NCBI GenBank assembly: GCA_041859095.1
Contig: JBHEKY010000006.1
Location: forward strand, 9,144-73,143
Direction of reading: 5' to 3'
Length of the DNA: 64,000 nucleotides
Source of the DNA: UBA1422 sp041859095
GTDB lineage: Bacteria > Bacillota > Clostridia > Peptostreptococcales > Anaerovoracaceae
The position numbers were made by a program, and so were the translations under genes. Of the stretch, positions 1 through 8,863 are shown one piece after another; the stretch's first letter is position 1; each line of letters starts with the position of its first letter. The notes below the pieces were generated by a model that saw nothing but the letters and a program-made list of their open reading frames with translations, was not told the origin of the DNA and ran no database searches.

Positions 1-1224
1 GAAGATTGCATCAGCCCGGTCGTCACGAACAATAACGCGATTGGTGGGAATCTCCAAAACATCCATATTGTAGATATCAATAAATTCGTCTTCTTCGGTT
101 TTGGCGGTACCTGTCATGCCTGCCAGCTTTTGATACATTCTAAAGTAGTTCTGCAGGGTGACGGTGGCCAGCGTCTTGGATTCGGACCGAACGAAAACGC
201 CTTCCTTGGCTTCGATGGCCTGATGGAGACCTTCTCCATAACGTCGGCCAAACATCAGGCGACCAGTAAATTCATCAACAATAATGATTTCACCATCTTT
301 GACAATATAGTCCACATCCCGCTTCATAATGTTTCTGGCCTTCAAGGCTTGAAGCACGTGATGATTGATTTCCATGTTTTCGGGATCAGAAAAGTTATCT
401 ACTTTAAAGAAAGTTTCGCATTTGCCGACACCCTGTTCCGTCAAGGCGACCTGCTTGTCTTTTTCTTCTACTTCATAGTCGGTTCCCGGCTGAAGACTCT
501 TGACGAACCGGTCTGCCGTTCCGTACAAATCCGTGGATTTGGCACCCTGTCCTGAAATAATCAGTGGCGTTCTGGCTTCGTCAATCAGGATGGAGTCCAC
601 CTCATCGACGATAGCGTAATTCAAATCACGCTGCATCATATCTTCCCGATAAATGACCATATTGTCTCGAAGATAATCAAAACCGTATTCGTTGTTGGTG
701 CCGTATGTGATATCCGCCTGATAGGCGGCTCGCCTTGCTTGTTCTGGAATGCCGTGTATGACACATCCCACCGTCAACCCCAGGAAAGTATAAATCTTGC
801 CCATCCACTCCATGTCACGCTTGGCCAGATAGTCATTGACCGTGACAATATGGACGCCTTTGCCTTCCAACGCATTGAGATACGCCGGCAAGGTAGCAAC
901 CAGGGTCTTTCCTTCTCCGGTTTTCATTTCGGAAATTCTGCCTTGATGAAGGGTGATTCCGCCAATTATCTGTACATAAAAATGCTTCATTCCCAGGGTG
1001 CGCCAGGCTGCTTCCCGACAGACCGCGAAGGCCTCCGGCAAGATGTCGTCCAGGGTTTCTCCATCCGTTAGCCGCTGTTTGAGCGCCGGGGTCATTGCCT
1101 TGAGTTGCTCATCCGAATACCCTTGCATCTGCAGGTCCAATGCATCCACTGTTTGTGCGATTTTGTCTATTTTTTTAATCTCTTTGGCATTGATATCTCC
1201 AAAGATTTTTTCCATAAAGCCCAT
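1..1224 (-). CDS. secA: Protein translocase ATPase SecA (5' part, cut by window edge)
   Basis: SecA is the ATPase motor that pushes preproteins through SecYEG at the membrane. The 408 codons present run from the start (MGFMEKIFGDINAKEIKK) through the Walker A region (EMKTGEGKT, about residue 90), the DEVD box (VDEVDSIL) and the preprotein cross-linking region, into the second helicase domain (LAGMTGTAKTEEDEF). The C-terminal half lies beyond position 1. The ATG at 1224 is chosen because GGGAGA lies 9 nt upstream and the N-terminus matches the family. The preceding co-directional gene ends in TAG at 1291, and its frame is open into secA. Identification is secure. Confidence 0.95.
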   Translation of the reverse strand, partial: MGFMEKIFGDINAKEIKKIDKIAQTVDALDLQMQGYSDEQLKAMTPALKQRLTDGETLDDILPEAFAVCREAAWRTLGMKHFYVQIIGGITLHQGRISEMKTGEGKTLVATLPAYLNALEGKGVHIVTVNDYLAKRDMEWMGKIYTFLGLTVGCVIHGIPEQARRAAYQADITYGTNNEYGFDYLRDNMVIYREDMMQRDLNYAIVDEVDSILIDEARTPLIISGQGAKSTDLYGTADRFVKSLQPGTDYEVEEKDKQVALTEQGVGKCETFFKVDNFSDPENMEINHHVLQALKARNIMKRDVDYIVKDGEIIIVDEFTGRLMFGRRYGEGLHQAIEAKEGVFVRSESKTLATVTLQNYFRMYQKLAGMTGTAKTEEDEFIDIYNMDVLEIPTNRVIVRDDRADAIF

Positions 1225-1290
1225 TCGGTCTTCTCCCTTCATGCTTCCCCGGGGGCATCTGATTGCCGCCCAGGCATTCTCGTGTTGCCT

Positions 1291-2553
1291 CTATTCTTCC
1301 GGCAGTTCTTCCACCGTCAAGTTGATTTCAATTGCTTTTTTGCCGTTGGCTTTGGTTACACGACCCTTGAGTCGTTTGAAGTCAGCTGTGTATTCAAAGG
1401 TATCGCCCTTTTCAGGCAGTTTGTCCAGGCAAAGAACCACCCATCCATTAACCGTGTTGGCATCCACCTCTTCCTCGATGCCGAAATAGTCGAAGACATT
1501 GGCCAAATTGGCATTGCACATAACCCGGTACGTGCCATTCTGAAGCTCCGTCACCTGCTGAGACATGACGACATCATGCTCATCATAAATTTCCCCAACA
1601 AGTTCCTCGATAATATCTTCCATGGTGACAAGTCCTTCTGTGCCGCCATATTCATCCACAATAATTGCCATATGGCTTTTCATCTGCTGCAGTTTTCGGA
1701 GCAAGGTTGCCAGCCGCATGCTTCCAGCCACAAAGGCCACCGGCTTGACAAAGTCCGATATGGAATTTTCTTTGCCATAGATATAGTTATGGAAGTCCTT
1801 TTGATTGAGAACTCCTAAAATTTCATCCAAATCATCGTCGTATACCGGCAATCTGGAAAAGCCTGTATTGCGGAATATTTCGTCCACCTCTTCATTGGTC
1901 ATAACAATGTCGATGGCTTCCATGTCGACTCTCGGAGTCAGCACATCAATGGCCACCAAATCGTTGAATTCGATTGCATTTTGAATTAGTTCGCTTTGTC
2001 CTTCGTCGATGCCACCATCGGTCTCCGCTTCTTCTACCATGGTCATCAGCTCATCTTCTGTAATTTTGTGATGACCCGAAACTTTGAGAATCCTGAAAGA
2101 AGCTTTCTTTAATGCTGCGAAAAAGAAGGTGATTGGTGTCATAATCACCATGATCGCTTGAATGATTGGCGCCACGAACATGCTGTACTTCTCGGGAATC
2201 TCTTTCGCTACTGTTTTGGGGGTGATTTCTCCAAAAATTAGAATGATTACGGTACTGAAAATCGTTGCAATCGTAGGGCCATAATCTCCATATAAGTCAA
2301 TGAACAGGACCGTCGCAATGGAAGTTGCCGCGATGTTCACCACGTTGTTGGCAATCAGGATAGTAGACAGCAAATTGTCATATTGCTCTGATAGCTTGAC
2401 CACCCGTCTGGCCTTATGGTTGCCATCATTGGCTAGGTTCTTAATTTTGATTCGATTAATTGAAGTAAATGCAGTTTCTGTGGCTGAAAAAAAGGCTGAC
2501 AGTACCATCAGAAATAATATGGCTATGGCCGCAGTTGTACTGTGACTTTCCAT
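1291..2553 (-). CDS. CNNM/CBS-domain membrane protein of the CorC/HlyC (hemolysin C-like) family
   Basis: The 420-residue protein has an N-terminal CNNM-type membrane domain (hydrophobic segments within about residues 5-150, including the family-typical SAFFSATETAFTSINR stretch). A CBS pair follows at about residues 200-330 (LTPRVDMEAID, IIVDEYGGTEGLVTMEDI), then a C-terminal CorC_HlyC domain. Members are implicated in divalent cation, chiefly Mg2+, efflux or homeostasis; the older hemolysin name is historical. It has its own sigma-70 promoter at 2622-2650. The stop is TAG, and the same frame stays open into secA. Ion specificity cannot be read from sequence. Confidence 0.88.
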   Translation of the reverse strand: MESHSTTAAIAILFLMVLSAFFSATETAFTSINRIKIKNLANDGNHKARRVVKLSEQYDNLLSTILIANNVVNIAATSIATVLFIDLYGDYGPTIATIFSTVIILIFGEITPKTVAKEIPEKYSMFVAPIIQAIMVIMTPITFFFAALKKASFRILKVSGHHKITEDELMTMVEEAETDGGIDEGQSELIQNAIEFNDLVAIDVLTPRVDMEAIDIVMTNEEVDEIFRNTGFSRLPVYDDDLDEILGVLNQKDFHNYIYGKENSISDFVKPVAFVAGSMRLATLLRKLQQMKSHMAIIVDEYGGTEGLVTMEDIIEELVGEIYDEHDVVMSQQVTELQNGTYRVMCNANLANVFDYFGIEEEVDANTVNGWVVLCLDKLPEKGDTFEYTADFKRLKGRVTKANGKKAIEINLTVEELPEE

Positions 2554-2621
2554 GAATAGATTCCTCCTATTGGTTTCTGCCTTCCGGAAAACCCGGTAAC
2601 AAAGACAGATTCGTAGAAATA

Positions 2622-2650
2622 ATTATACCTTATTTCAAGCAAGATGTAAA
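2622..2650 (-). promoter_or_regulatory. Sigma-70 promoter for the CorC-like gene
   Basis: On the minus strand TTTACA (2645-2650) and TATAAT (2622-2627) are separated by 17 nt, about 70 bp before the ATG at 2553. Confidence 0.65.
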
Positions 2651-2807
2651 ACAGAAGTAGACTGCCAAGCCTTGCCGGCCCGACAGTCTACCTCAGATAT
2701 AAATGGAAAGGGTTTTGGGTTTAATTAAGTGTTATACTCCCCCCAGAGCAAAACAAACTGATTGATTGTTCATGCGGTTATCTGTGCATATTGCACTCTT
2801 GATTCAT
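2650..2807 (-). ncRNA. Candidate small RNA or attenuated leader in the 340-bp gap
   Basis: The gap 2554-2893 holds no convincing protein gene. A consensus promoter at 2814-2842 points leftward. About 120 nt later comes an 8-bp hairpin (2657-2691) followed by TTCTGTTTTAC, giving a possible transcript of about 155 nt. A nine-codon ORF (MNQECNMHR) lies near its 5' end. It could be a free sRNA or a leader feeding the CorC gene, whose own promoter starts right behind the hairpin. No known RNA family was recognised. Confidence 0.35.
2657..2691 (-). terminator. Hairpin downstream of the acyl-CoA ligase
   Basis: GTAGACTG and CAGTCTAC form an 8-bp stem around a GC-rich loop. The minus strand then reads TTCTGTTTTAC. 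This probably ends leftward transcripts arriving from 2894 or from the 2820 promoter. The T-run is imperfect. Confidence 0.5.
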
Positions 2808-2813
2808 GTTTGT

Positions 2814-2842
2814 ATTATATGCTTCGTTTTCGCTTTTGTCAA
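2814..2842 (-). promoter_or_regulatory. Consensus sigma-70 promoter in the intergenic gap
   Basis: TTGACA (2837-2842) and TATAAT (2814-2819) are both perfect, with a 17-nt spacer on the minus strand. No protein gene starts directly downstream. Confidence 0.6.
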
Positions 2843-2893
2843 TACTCAATATGAAAAGATTACGGATTCTACATCAGCACATCTTTGCATCTT

Positions 2894-4615
2894 TTAATTG
2901 GCAGTCTTTGCTGCTATTTTAGCCAGTTCCTGGGCTTCCAGCACGGTGTAAGCCACCTTTCCTACAAGGGTCTGTGGCAGCCGTTCCATGTACTCAAACT
3001 CATAGGGCATTGCGTAGTGTGCGATGTTTCGGTTGCAGTGCTCATAAATGGAATCCCGCAACTCATCGGTCAGTGCCACATCAGGCTTCAATACAACAAA
3101 GGCCTTCACCTTCTGCATCTTATAGGGGTCCGGCACCCCAATCACCGAGCTCATCAGCACCGCTTCATGGCCGTCGATGATATTTTCAAGTTGAGCTGGA
3201 TAAATGGAATATCCAGAGGAAATAATCATCCTCTTCAGACGTTGCTTAAAGTAGATAAACCCTTCATCATCCATCACCCCCAAATCTCCAGTATGCAGCC
3301 AAAGTCTTCCATCTTCATGCATTTGAAGCGTAGATTCGGTTTCAGAAGGGCTATTTAAGTACCCAATCATAACCGTAGGGCCGCTGATGCAAATTTCGCC
3401 TTCGTCACCATATGGCACTTCGACCTTCGTACTTGCTTTGACGATTTTGTAATAGGTGTCTGGGAAAGGGATTCCGATGGTTCCTTCTTTATAAAAATCC
3501 TTGGGGGTCAGGCAGCTGGCGGTCACACACTCTGTCAGGCCATAACCCTCCCGAAGCTGGATCTTGGCATTGTGATCTCGTAAAAAGGCATCAACTTTTT
3601 TCTTTAGTTCCACCGATAGCGTGTCCCCTCCTGAGAAAACGCCAATGAGGCAAGAAAGATCCACGCCTTCCATCTTCTTGTTCCGTAGCAGCGCTTCAAA
3701 CAAAGTGGGCACGCCTGCGATATAATTGGGTTGTACCTTCTTCAGCAAATCAGCATAGATATCAACGCTAAACTGAGGCACCAGTTGGCAACAACCTCCA
3801 ATAATCAGGAACGTATGGATCCCGATACCAAAACCAAAGCCATGAAAAATCGGCATAATGGAAAGCATCTTCTGTCCGGGCCGTAAGGTTTCTCCCGCCG
3901 CTTCCGTTTGCATGGCCAATGCATTAAAATTCAGATTAGAAAGCAGAATTCCTTTGGTGATGCCAGAGGTTCCGCCGCTGTACAAAATGGCAGCCGGATC
4001 TTTGCCTTTATTGTGGATTGCATAATCCTTCTTCCAGTTTGAAGCCAGGTTCATGAAATCAACCCATTTGACCACAGGCTCGCCCTTTTTAATTTTGGCA
4101 ATCTTCCTGCCTTTCGTGGCTTTAAAACCCAGGCTTTTTACAAAGGAAAGCTCCGTTGCGATGGAAGCCACGATAACGTGTTTCAGGTTCGGTGTGTTAT
4201 CACGGATTGCGGCCACTTTTGGATAGAACGCATCCAGAACCAACATGCCCTTGCTTTCAGAAAGATTCAGATAAAACTCGATCTCTCCCTCCGAAGACAG
4301 TGGATGAACCATATTCGGGATGCCGCCCATCATATTCAGTGCGTAAAACATAATAATACCCTGCGGGGTATTGGGCATACAAATCGTCACCTTATCCCCA
4401 GGCTCAATCCCCAAGGTACGTAACGCTTTGGCGCATTGGTGAACTTTTTCGAGAAATCCACGGTAGGTGACTTCTTTTCCGAGAAAATGATAGGCAATCA
4501 GCTCAGGATAAGCCGAGGCATTCTTCTCGATCAGGTCTACCATGGAAAGATCGGGGTAGTCAAGGTGTTCCGGCACCTTTCCGTAGGATGAAATCCAAGG
4601 CGTTTTGATGGTCAT
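2894..4615 (-). CDS. AMP-forming acyl-CoA synthetase (fatty-acid or carboxylate-CoA ligase)
   Basis: This 573-residue member of the acyl-adenylate family activates a carboxylic acid with ATP and joins it to CoA. The phosphate-binding motif YSGGTSGITKG lies at about residue 210. The adenylate motif GYGLTE and the hinge/C-terminal motif WLHTGDLGVMDDEG follow. The ATG at 4615 is preferred over one at 4645: GGGGAG lies 7 nt before it, and it leaves a 16-bp gap after the upstream acyltransferase-like gene instead of an overlap. The substrate is unknown; length and motifs fit medium- or long-chain acid ligases. It probably forms a two-gene operon with the gene at 4632. Confidence 0.85.
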   Translation of the reverse strand: MTIKTPWISSYGKVPEHLDYPDLSMVDLIEKNASAYPELIAYHFLGKEVTYRGFLEKVHQCAKALRTLGIEPGDKVTICMPNTPQGIIMFYALNMMGGIPNMVHPLSSEGEIEFYLNLSESKGMLVLDAFYPKVAAIRDNTPNLKHVIVASIATELSFVKSLGFKATKGRKIAKIKKGEPVVKWVDFMNLASNWKKDYAIHNKGKDPAAILYSGGTSGITKGILLSNLNFNALAMQTEAAGETLRPGQKMLSIMPIFHGFGFGIGIHTFLIIGGCCQLVPQFSVDIYADLLKKVQPNYIAGVPTLFEALLRNKKMEGVDLSCLIGVFSGGDTLSVELKKKVDAFLRDHNAKIQLREGYGLTECVTASCLTPKDFYKEGTIGIPFPDTYYKIVKASTKVEVPYGDEGEICISGPTVMIGYLNSPSETESTLQMHEDGRLWLHTGDLGVMDDEGFIYFKQRLKRMIISSGYSIYPAQLENIIDGHEAVLMSSVIGVPDPYKMQKVKAFVVLKPDVALTDELRDSIYEHCNRNIAHYAMPYEFEYMERLPQTLVGKVAYTVLEAQELAKIAAKTAN

Positions 4616-4631
4616 GTTTGTACTCCCCGGC

Positions 4632-5510
4632 TTATTCGCCGTCATATCCGATGGATTCTTTGAGAGGTCCTTCCAGCATCTTGGGATGCTCTATGATATG
4701 CCTCATTATTTTCATAGATTTAGCAAAGTAAAATCCGTCTGCAATCCGTTCATCCACGTTAATGCCAAAGTTCACCACATCCCGGATTACTGTTATGCCA
4801 TCCTGCCCTAACACTTGTTCTTTATGGATTTCTCCAATGGTCATCATGATAGAATTGGTGCCATAATTGTTCAGATGGTGATAAGTGGCATCTGCCTGAA
4901 TGCTTCCCAAATTGGAAAGCAACACTGATACAAAATTCGTGTCACCGTCGGTCATAAATTGAGGCATCAGCCCGTAAAAATCCAGCATCCGGAAACACCG
5001 CATGGAGAACCGCTGAACAAAACGAGGGAGCCTGGCGAAAAAATTGATGGTGGCATCCAGCTCGCTTTTTCCGCTTTCCCGCAGCTCTTTGGTTTCCCCC
5101 AAAATCTTGCGGCTAATGTCTTCCAAGGTTGTTTCACCGTTCACTTTCATCGTCAAGAGCAACTCTTCCGCATGGTCGCTAAACTGTCGCTTAACCACAA
5201 ATGCGAAGGTTAACTCATTTCGTTGGTACATTCTGCGACCTGCCACAAAACGGTTCAGCATCTCTCGGTGATAGAGGGTTTTGGCGATGGCGGCTACAAA
5301 AACGTGAAACGCTTTGGTTTGAATTGCTGGGTTTGCGCTGTTTCTTGTGTCCACCAGTTTTAATAATTCAGTGACATCAAACTGCTCTTTGCTGTAAACT
5401 TCTGCTTCAGTTCGGTTCGGAATCAGGTGCATCATCACCGCATGAAATCCATCAATGTCACGAATCCATCGTCCATCCCGGCGGTCGCCCCTTCTTTTTT
5501 TGTCTGCCAT
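4632..5510 (-). CDS. Stand-alone E2-type acyltransferase-fold protein lacking the catalytic histidine
   Basis: The 292 residues resemble the catalytic domain of 2-oxoacid dehydrogenase E2 and chloramphenicol acetyltransferase. There is no lipoyl domain and no E1-binding domain. Near the C-terminus, where E2 enzymes carry HRxxDG, this protein reads ERIADG, so the catalytic His is Glu while Asp and Gly remain. The ATG at 5510 has AGGAGG 6 nt upstream and is preferred over an upstream ATG at 5534. It sits directly before an acyl-CoA ligase, suggesting a role with the acyl-CoA made there. It may be a non-canonical acyltransferase or a binding protein; the function is inferred only. Confidence 0.7.
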   Translation of the reverse strand: MADKKRRGDRRDGRWIRDIDGFHAVMMHLIPNRTEAEVYSKEQFDVTELLKLVDTRNSANPAIQTKAFHVFVAAIAKTLYHREMLNRFVAGRRMYQRNELTFAFVVKRQFSDHAEELLLTMKVNGETTLEDISRKILGETKELRESGKSELDATINFFARLPRFVQRFSMRCFRMLDFYGLMPQFMTDGDTNFVSVLLSNLGSIQADATYHHLNNYGTNSIMMTIGEIHKEQVLGQDGITVIRDVVNFGINVDERIADGFYFAKSMKIMRHIIEHPKMLEGPLKESIGYDGE

Positions 5511-5557
5511 TCGCACCCTCCTGCCAATCAACATGTTTTTCCATAAACAATGTATTA

Positions 5558-5586
5558 ATTATATGTATTTTGCAAGCTGTTTTCAA
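5558..5586 (-). promoter_or_regulatory. Sigma-70 promoter for the acyltransferase-ligase pair
   Basis: TTGAAA (5581-5586) and TATAAT (5558-5563) are spaced 17 nt apart on the minus strand. The element overlaps the -35 region of the divergent ftsW-type promoter. Confidence 0.6.
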
Positions 5587-5604
5587 TAAATACTTTGCTT
5601 GTGA

Positions 5605-5610
5605 TATAAT
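5605..5610 (+). promoter_or_regulatory. -10 element for the FHA-FtsW gene
   Basis: A perfect TATAAT lies 23 bp before the ATG at 5633, with GGAGG as ribosome binding site. The -35 (TTCAAT at 5582-5587) is poor and overlaps the divergent promoter, so the two may be coordinated. Confidence 0.45.
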
Positions 5611-5632
5611 ATGCCCGTTGGAGGTTTGAACC

Positions 5633-7402
5633 ATGGGACTTATTGAAACTATCAATGAAGCAGGAATCCCTTTGATGATACGACTTTCCGGGATTTTCCA
5701 TGAAAGTGCGGCTTTTTCGGATGCATACACCACCGTTGCGCGGTGGATTTTCGTCATGCTGGCACTTTTTATTATTATCAAATCCATTCGTTCGTTATGG
5801 ACTGCCAGGGGCACTTCAGAAATATGGGCTTACCTTATTTTACCCGACGGAACCCATACCCCGTTAACCCACTGGGAAAGTGTAATCGGTCGGTCCAAAA
5901 GTGCAGATGTTGTGGTGGATCTGATGACCGTTTCACGCAACCACGGCTTATTGATTCGTGATGAGCAAGGTACCTGGCGTTATAACGACTTGGGCTCCAG
6001 TGGAGGGTCTGAAATCAACGGCAATAATGTGAGCAAGTCAACACCTGTAGAAGCCGGGGATACCATTTCTCTGGCAGGTGCAGACTGTTTGTTTATTCCT
6101 GCTAGTCTGGAAGAACGGCTGGATAACTTGGACGAACGTCGCAAATCGTCTTTCGTTTCATCTCCGTTGTCCTCCCTCATGGCTTTGACCGTATTCCAGA
6201 TCATGCTTTGTGTGCAATTGATTGCGGCCGAGGGTGAGACCTTGCCGATTTCTGTCATCGTGGGCGTCCTTGGGTTAACCGTGATCATGTGGTGTTTCTG
6301 GGCTATCTTGCGCTTGATGCAGCTTCGACATTTTGAAATTGAAACCATTGCATTTTTTCTATGCACGCTGAACCTCGCCGTCACGGCTTCTTCTTCACCG
6401 GATGAGGTGATCAAGCAACTGATTTCTATTCTTCTGGGGGTTTGCCTCTTCTTCGGAATGTGCTTATATCTTCGGGATTTGAATCGCACGCTTTGGGTAC
6501 GTCGCATTTTGGTCATGGGTAGCGTCCTTTTGTTGTTGGTCAATTTGGTATTTGGAACCCTGACCTACGGCTCCACCAATTGGGTGAATCTGGGTGGCTT
6601 TTCGTTCCAGCCTTCTGAATTTGTTAAGATTGCATTTATCTTCATCGGTTCTGCCACGCTGGAAGAACTGTACCAAAAGAAGAACCTGGGCTTGTTCATG
6701 GTTTTTTCACTGTTTTGCCTAGGTTGTCTGGCGGTGATGGGAGACTTTGGCACAGCTGCCATTTTCTTTGTTACCTATTTGGTTATTTCATTCCTGCGAA
6801 GCGGCGAGTTCTCCAAGTTGTTCCTGACCGTGGGAGGAGCGCTGGGCGCAGGTCTGATGATCTTGCGATTCAAGCCTTACATCGCGACTCGCTTCGAAAC
6901 CTGGGGGCATGCATGGGAATATGCGGATGCAGGTGGCTTTCAGCAAACCCGCACCATGACAGCAGGGGCAAGCGGAGGCCTATTAGGTGTTGGCAGCGGT
7001 GAAGGTTGGCTGCATAACGTTTTTGCGGCGGACACGGATTTGGTTTTTGGGATGCTCAGCGAAGAATGGGGCTTAATCATTGCGGTCCTGTCAGTGCTCT
7101 CTATCTTTGCATTGGGTGTTTTTGCGTATCGAACCATCCTTTCCGGCCGTTCCTCTTTTTATACCATCGCAGCATGTTCTGCAACATCCCTTTTTGCTTT
7201 TCAGACCATGCTCAATGTATTCGGCTCGGTGGATTTGTTTCCACTAACCGGCGTAACTTTCCCATTCGTTTCCAACGGCGGCAGCAGTATGGTGGCTTCC
7301 TGGGGGTTGTTAGCCTTCCTCAAAGCGGCAGACACCAGACAAGATGCAAGCCTGGCAGTGAAAGGTGTGGATGAGGACGACTTAGAAGGAGGCACCCTAT
7401 GA
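5633..7402 (+). CDS. FtsW/RodA/SpoVE-family glycosyltransferase with N-terminal FHA domain
   Basis: SEDS-family proteins polymerise lipid II into glycan strands during elongation, division or sporulation. This 589-residue form starts with a membrane anchor (about residues 36-55). A cytoplasmic FHA phosphothreonine-binding domain follows (about 75-160; VIGRSKSADVVVD, VSRNHG), then about ten membrane spans of the SEDS core. The core shows the typical GSTNWVNLGGFSFQPSE and FPLTGVTFPFVSNGGSS stretches. It overlaps the downstream penicillin-binding protein by 4 bp (ATGA), as expected for a SEDS/bPBP pair. The FHA domain suggests control by Ser/Thr kinase signalling. Whether it acts in division or elongation is open. 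Confidence 0.9.
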   Translation: MGLIETINEAGIPLMIRLSGIFHESAAFSDAYTTVARWIFVMLALFIIIKSIRSLWTARGTSEIWAYLILPDGTHTPLTHWESVIGRSKSADVVVDLMTVSRNHGLLIRDEQGTWRYNDLGSSGGSEINGNNVSKSTPVEAGDTISLAGADCLFIPASLEERLDNLDERRKSSFVSSPLSSLMALTVFQIMLCVQLIAAEGETLPISVIVGVLGLTVIMWCFWAILRLMQLRHFEIETIAFFLCTLNLAVTASSSPDEVIKQLISILLGVCLFFGMCLYLRDLNRTLWVRRILVMGSVLLLLVNLVFGTLTYGSTNWVNLGGFSFQPSEFVKIAFIFIGSATLEELYQKKNLGLFMVFSLFCLGCLAVMGDFGTAAIFFVTYLVISFLRSGEFSKLFLTVGGALGAGLMILRFKPYIATRFETWGHAWEYADAGGFQQTRTMTAGASGGLLGVGSGEGWLHNVFAADTDLVFGMLSEEWGLIIAVLSVLSIFALGVFAYRTILSGRSSFYTIAACSATSLFAFQTMLNVFGSVDLFPLTGVTFPFVSNGGSSMVASWGLLAFLKAADTRQDASLAVKGVDEDDLEGGTL

Positions 7403-8769
7403 AAAAATTAGACAAACGAGCATACATGTGCCTGGCACTTTCGGCATGCCTCTTCCTGGGGGTCTGCTTCTATATCGGAAAAGTTCTGGTTTTTGGCAGC
7501 ACCTGGGTCAGTTATCCTGCCAACCAGCACATTTACACCGACGGTAAAATCAGCACTGGCAGCGTTTATGATGTCAATGGCCAACTCTTAATGAAAAATA
7601 CCGAAAGCGGTACGCCGGATTACAATGACGATGTCACCATCCGAAAAGCCATGCTACACGCCACTGGCGACAAGGCCGGAAATATTATCACCGGTGCCAA
7701 CAAAGCCTTTGCCGGTCGTCTGGTGGGTTACAATATTCTTACGGGAACTTATTCCGCAAAGAAGGCTGGACGTCAGCTTTACCTAACTTTGGATGCCAAG
7801 GTATGCGCTGCGGCATACACCGCACTAAACGGGCGAAGTGGTACCGTTGGGGTATACAACTATGAAACCGGTGAAATCATCTGTATGGTTAGTTCCCCGA
7901 CGTATGATCCGGCCAACCCTCCCACTCTGGCGGCGGATGACACCTCTGGGGTATATCTCAATCGATTCACCTCAGTGTCCGTTGTCCCCGGCTCCATCTT
8001 CAAATTAATCACCGCTGCGGCAGCCATCGAAGAAATCCCCGTACTTTCATCCTGGACTTATAACTGTACCGGTGAGTTGCCTTTGGGCACCGCCGAAACC
8101 GATCGGGTAACCTGTCCCAGCGCCCATGGAGAAGTCAACTTTGAGGAAGCCCTAGCTGTTTCATGCAACTGTGGATTTGCAAATTTGTCTCTGATTCTTG
8201 GCAGCGAGTCGATACAGAAATATACCGAAAAAGCCGGTTTGACTCAGTCCTACTCCATCAATGGAATCCAAACCACCAAAGGATCCTTCGAATATCCCGA
8301 TAACGAGGTTGGGCTAGCCTGGACTGGTATCGGTCAGAATAAGGATTTGGTCAATCCCTGCTCCATGATGGTCTATATGGGTGCCATTGCAAATGGTGGA
8401 AAAGCCGCTGTACCACGGCTCATCGATACGGTAAAATTTAGCAACGGCCTTCCTGCCGGATGGTTTTTCTCCCGTAAGACCAATGTACTGATTGAGTCCG
8501 AAACCGCTGCCAAGCTGGAAAGTATGATGCACAACAATGTGGTCGAGACCTATGGGGAAGATAACTTTCCGGGATTAGACCTTTGCGCCAAATCAGGCAC
8601 CGCCGAAGTTGGAGGCAACAAAGCGCCTAACGCCTGGTTCACAGGATTTATCCGCAACGATGGCGCACCTTACGCATTTATCGTCTTAGTTGAAAACGGA
8701 GGCTCCGGTAGCGACGTCGCAGGCAAAATCGCAAATACTGTCTTACAGGAAATTGTAAAGAACAAGTAA
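7399..8769 (+). CDS. Class B-type penicillin-binding protein (peptidoglycan transpeptidase)
   Basis: This 456-residue transpeptidase cross-links peptidoglycan outside the membrane. An N-terminal membrane anchor (about residues 10-30) is followed by a short dimerisation region and the catalytic domain. The catalytic domain has the SxxK motif (PGSIFK, about 200), the SxN motif (SCN, about 255) and KSG (AKSGTAE, about 395). It is short for class B enzymes, like the PbpA-type partners of FtsW/RodA in Actinobacteria and Clostridia. It is translationally coupled to the FHA-FtsW gene. The last codons are repeated once after the stop (8752-8767 and 8775-8790). Confidence 0.9.
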   Translation: MKKLDKRAYMCLALSACLFLGVCFYIGKVLVFGSTWVSYPANQHIYTDGKISTGSVYDVNGQLLMKNTESGTPDYNDDVTIRKAMLHATGDKAGNIITGANKAFAGRLVGYNILTGTYSAKKAGRQLYLTLDAKVCAAAYTALNGRSGTVGVYNYETGEIICMVSSPTYDPANPPTLAADDTSGVYLNRFTSVSVVPGSIFKLITAAAAIEEIPVLSSWTYNCTGELPLGTAETDRVTCPSAHGEVNFEEALAVSCNCGFANLSLILGSESIQKYTEKAGLTQSYSINGIQTTKGSFEYPDNEVGLAWTGIGQNKDLVNPCSMMVYMGAIANGGKAAVPRLIDTVKFSNGLPAGWFFSRKTNVLIESETAAKLESMMHNNVVETYGEDNFPGLDLCAKSGTAEVGGNKAPNAWFTGFIRNDGAPYAFIVLVENGGSGSDVAGKIANTVLQEIVKNK

Positions 8770-8790
8770 TGCTCATTGTAAAGAACAAGT
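8752..8790 (+). repeat. Short tandem duplication across the PBP stop codon
   Basis: ATTGTAAAGAACAAGT occurs at 8752-8767 (coding end) and 8775-8790 (after the stop), a 23-bp period. This looks like a recent small duplication or slippage. Confidence 0.7.
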
Positions 8791-8812
8791 GATATCTCTT
8801 CTTCAAAAACTC

Positions 8813-8849
8813 AAAGAACCCGACAATGTTCCGCATTGCCGGGTTCTTT
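8813..8849. terminator. Bidirectional terminator between convergent genes
   Basis: AAAGAACCCG and CGGGTTCTTT form the outer stem of a long hairpin with A- and T-rich flanks. It lies between the PBP gene (+) and the SDR gene (-). Confidence 0.85.
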
Positions 8850-8863
8850 TGCTGTTGGTATTC

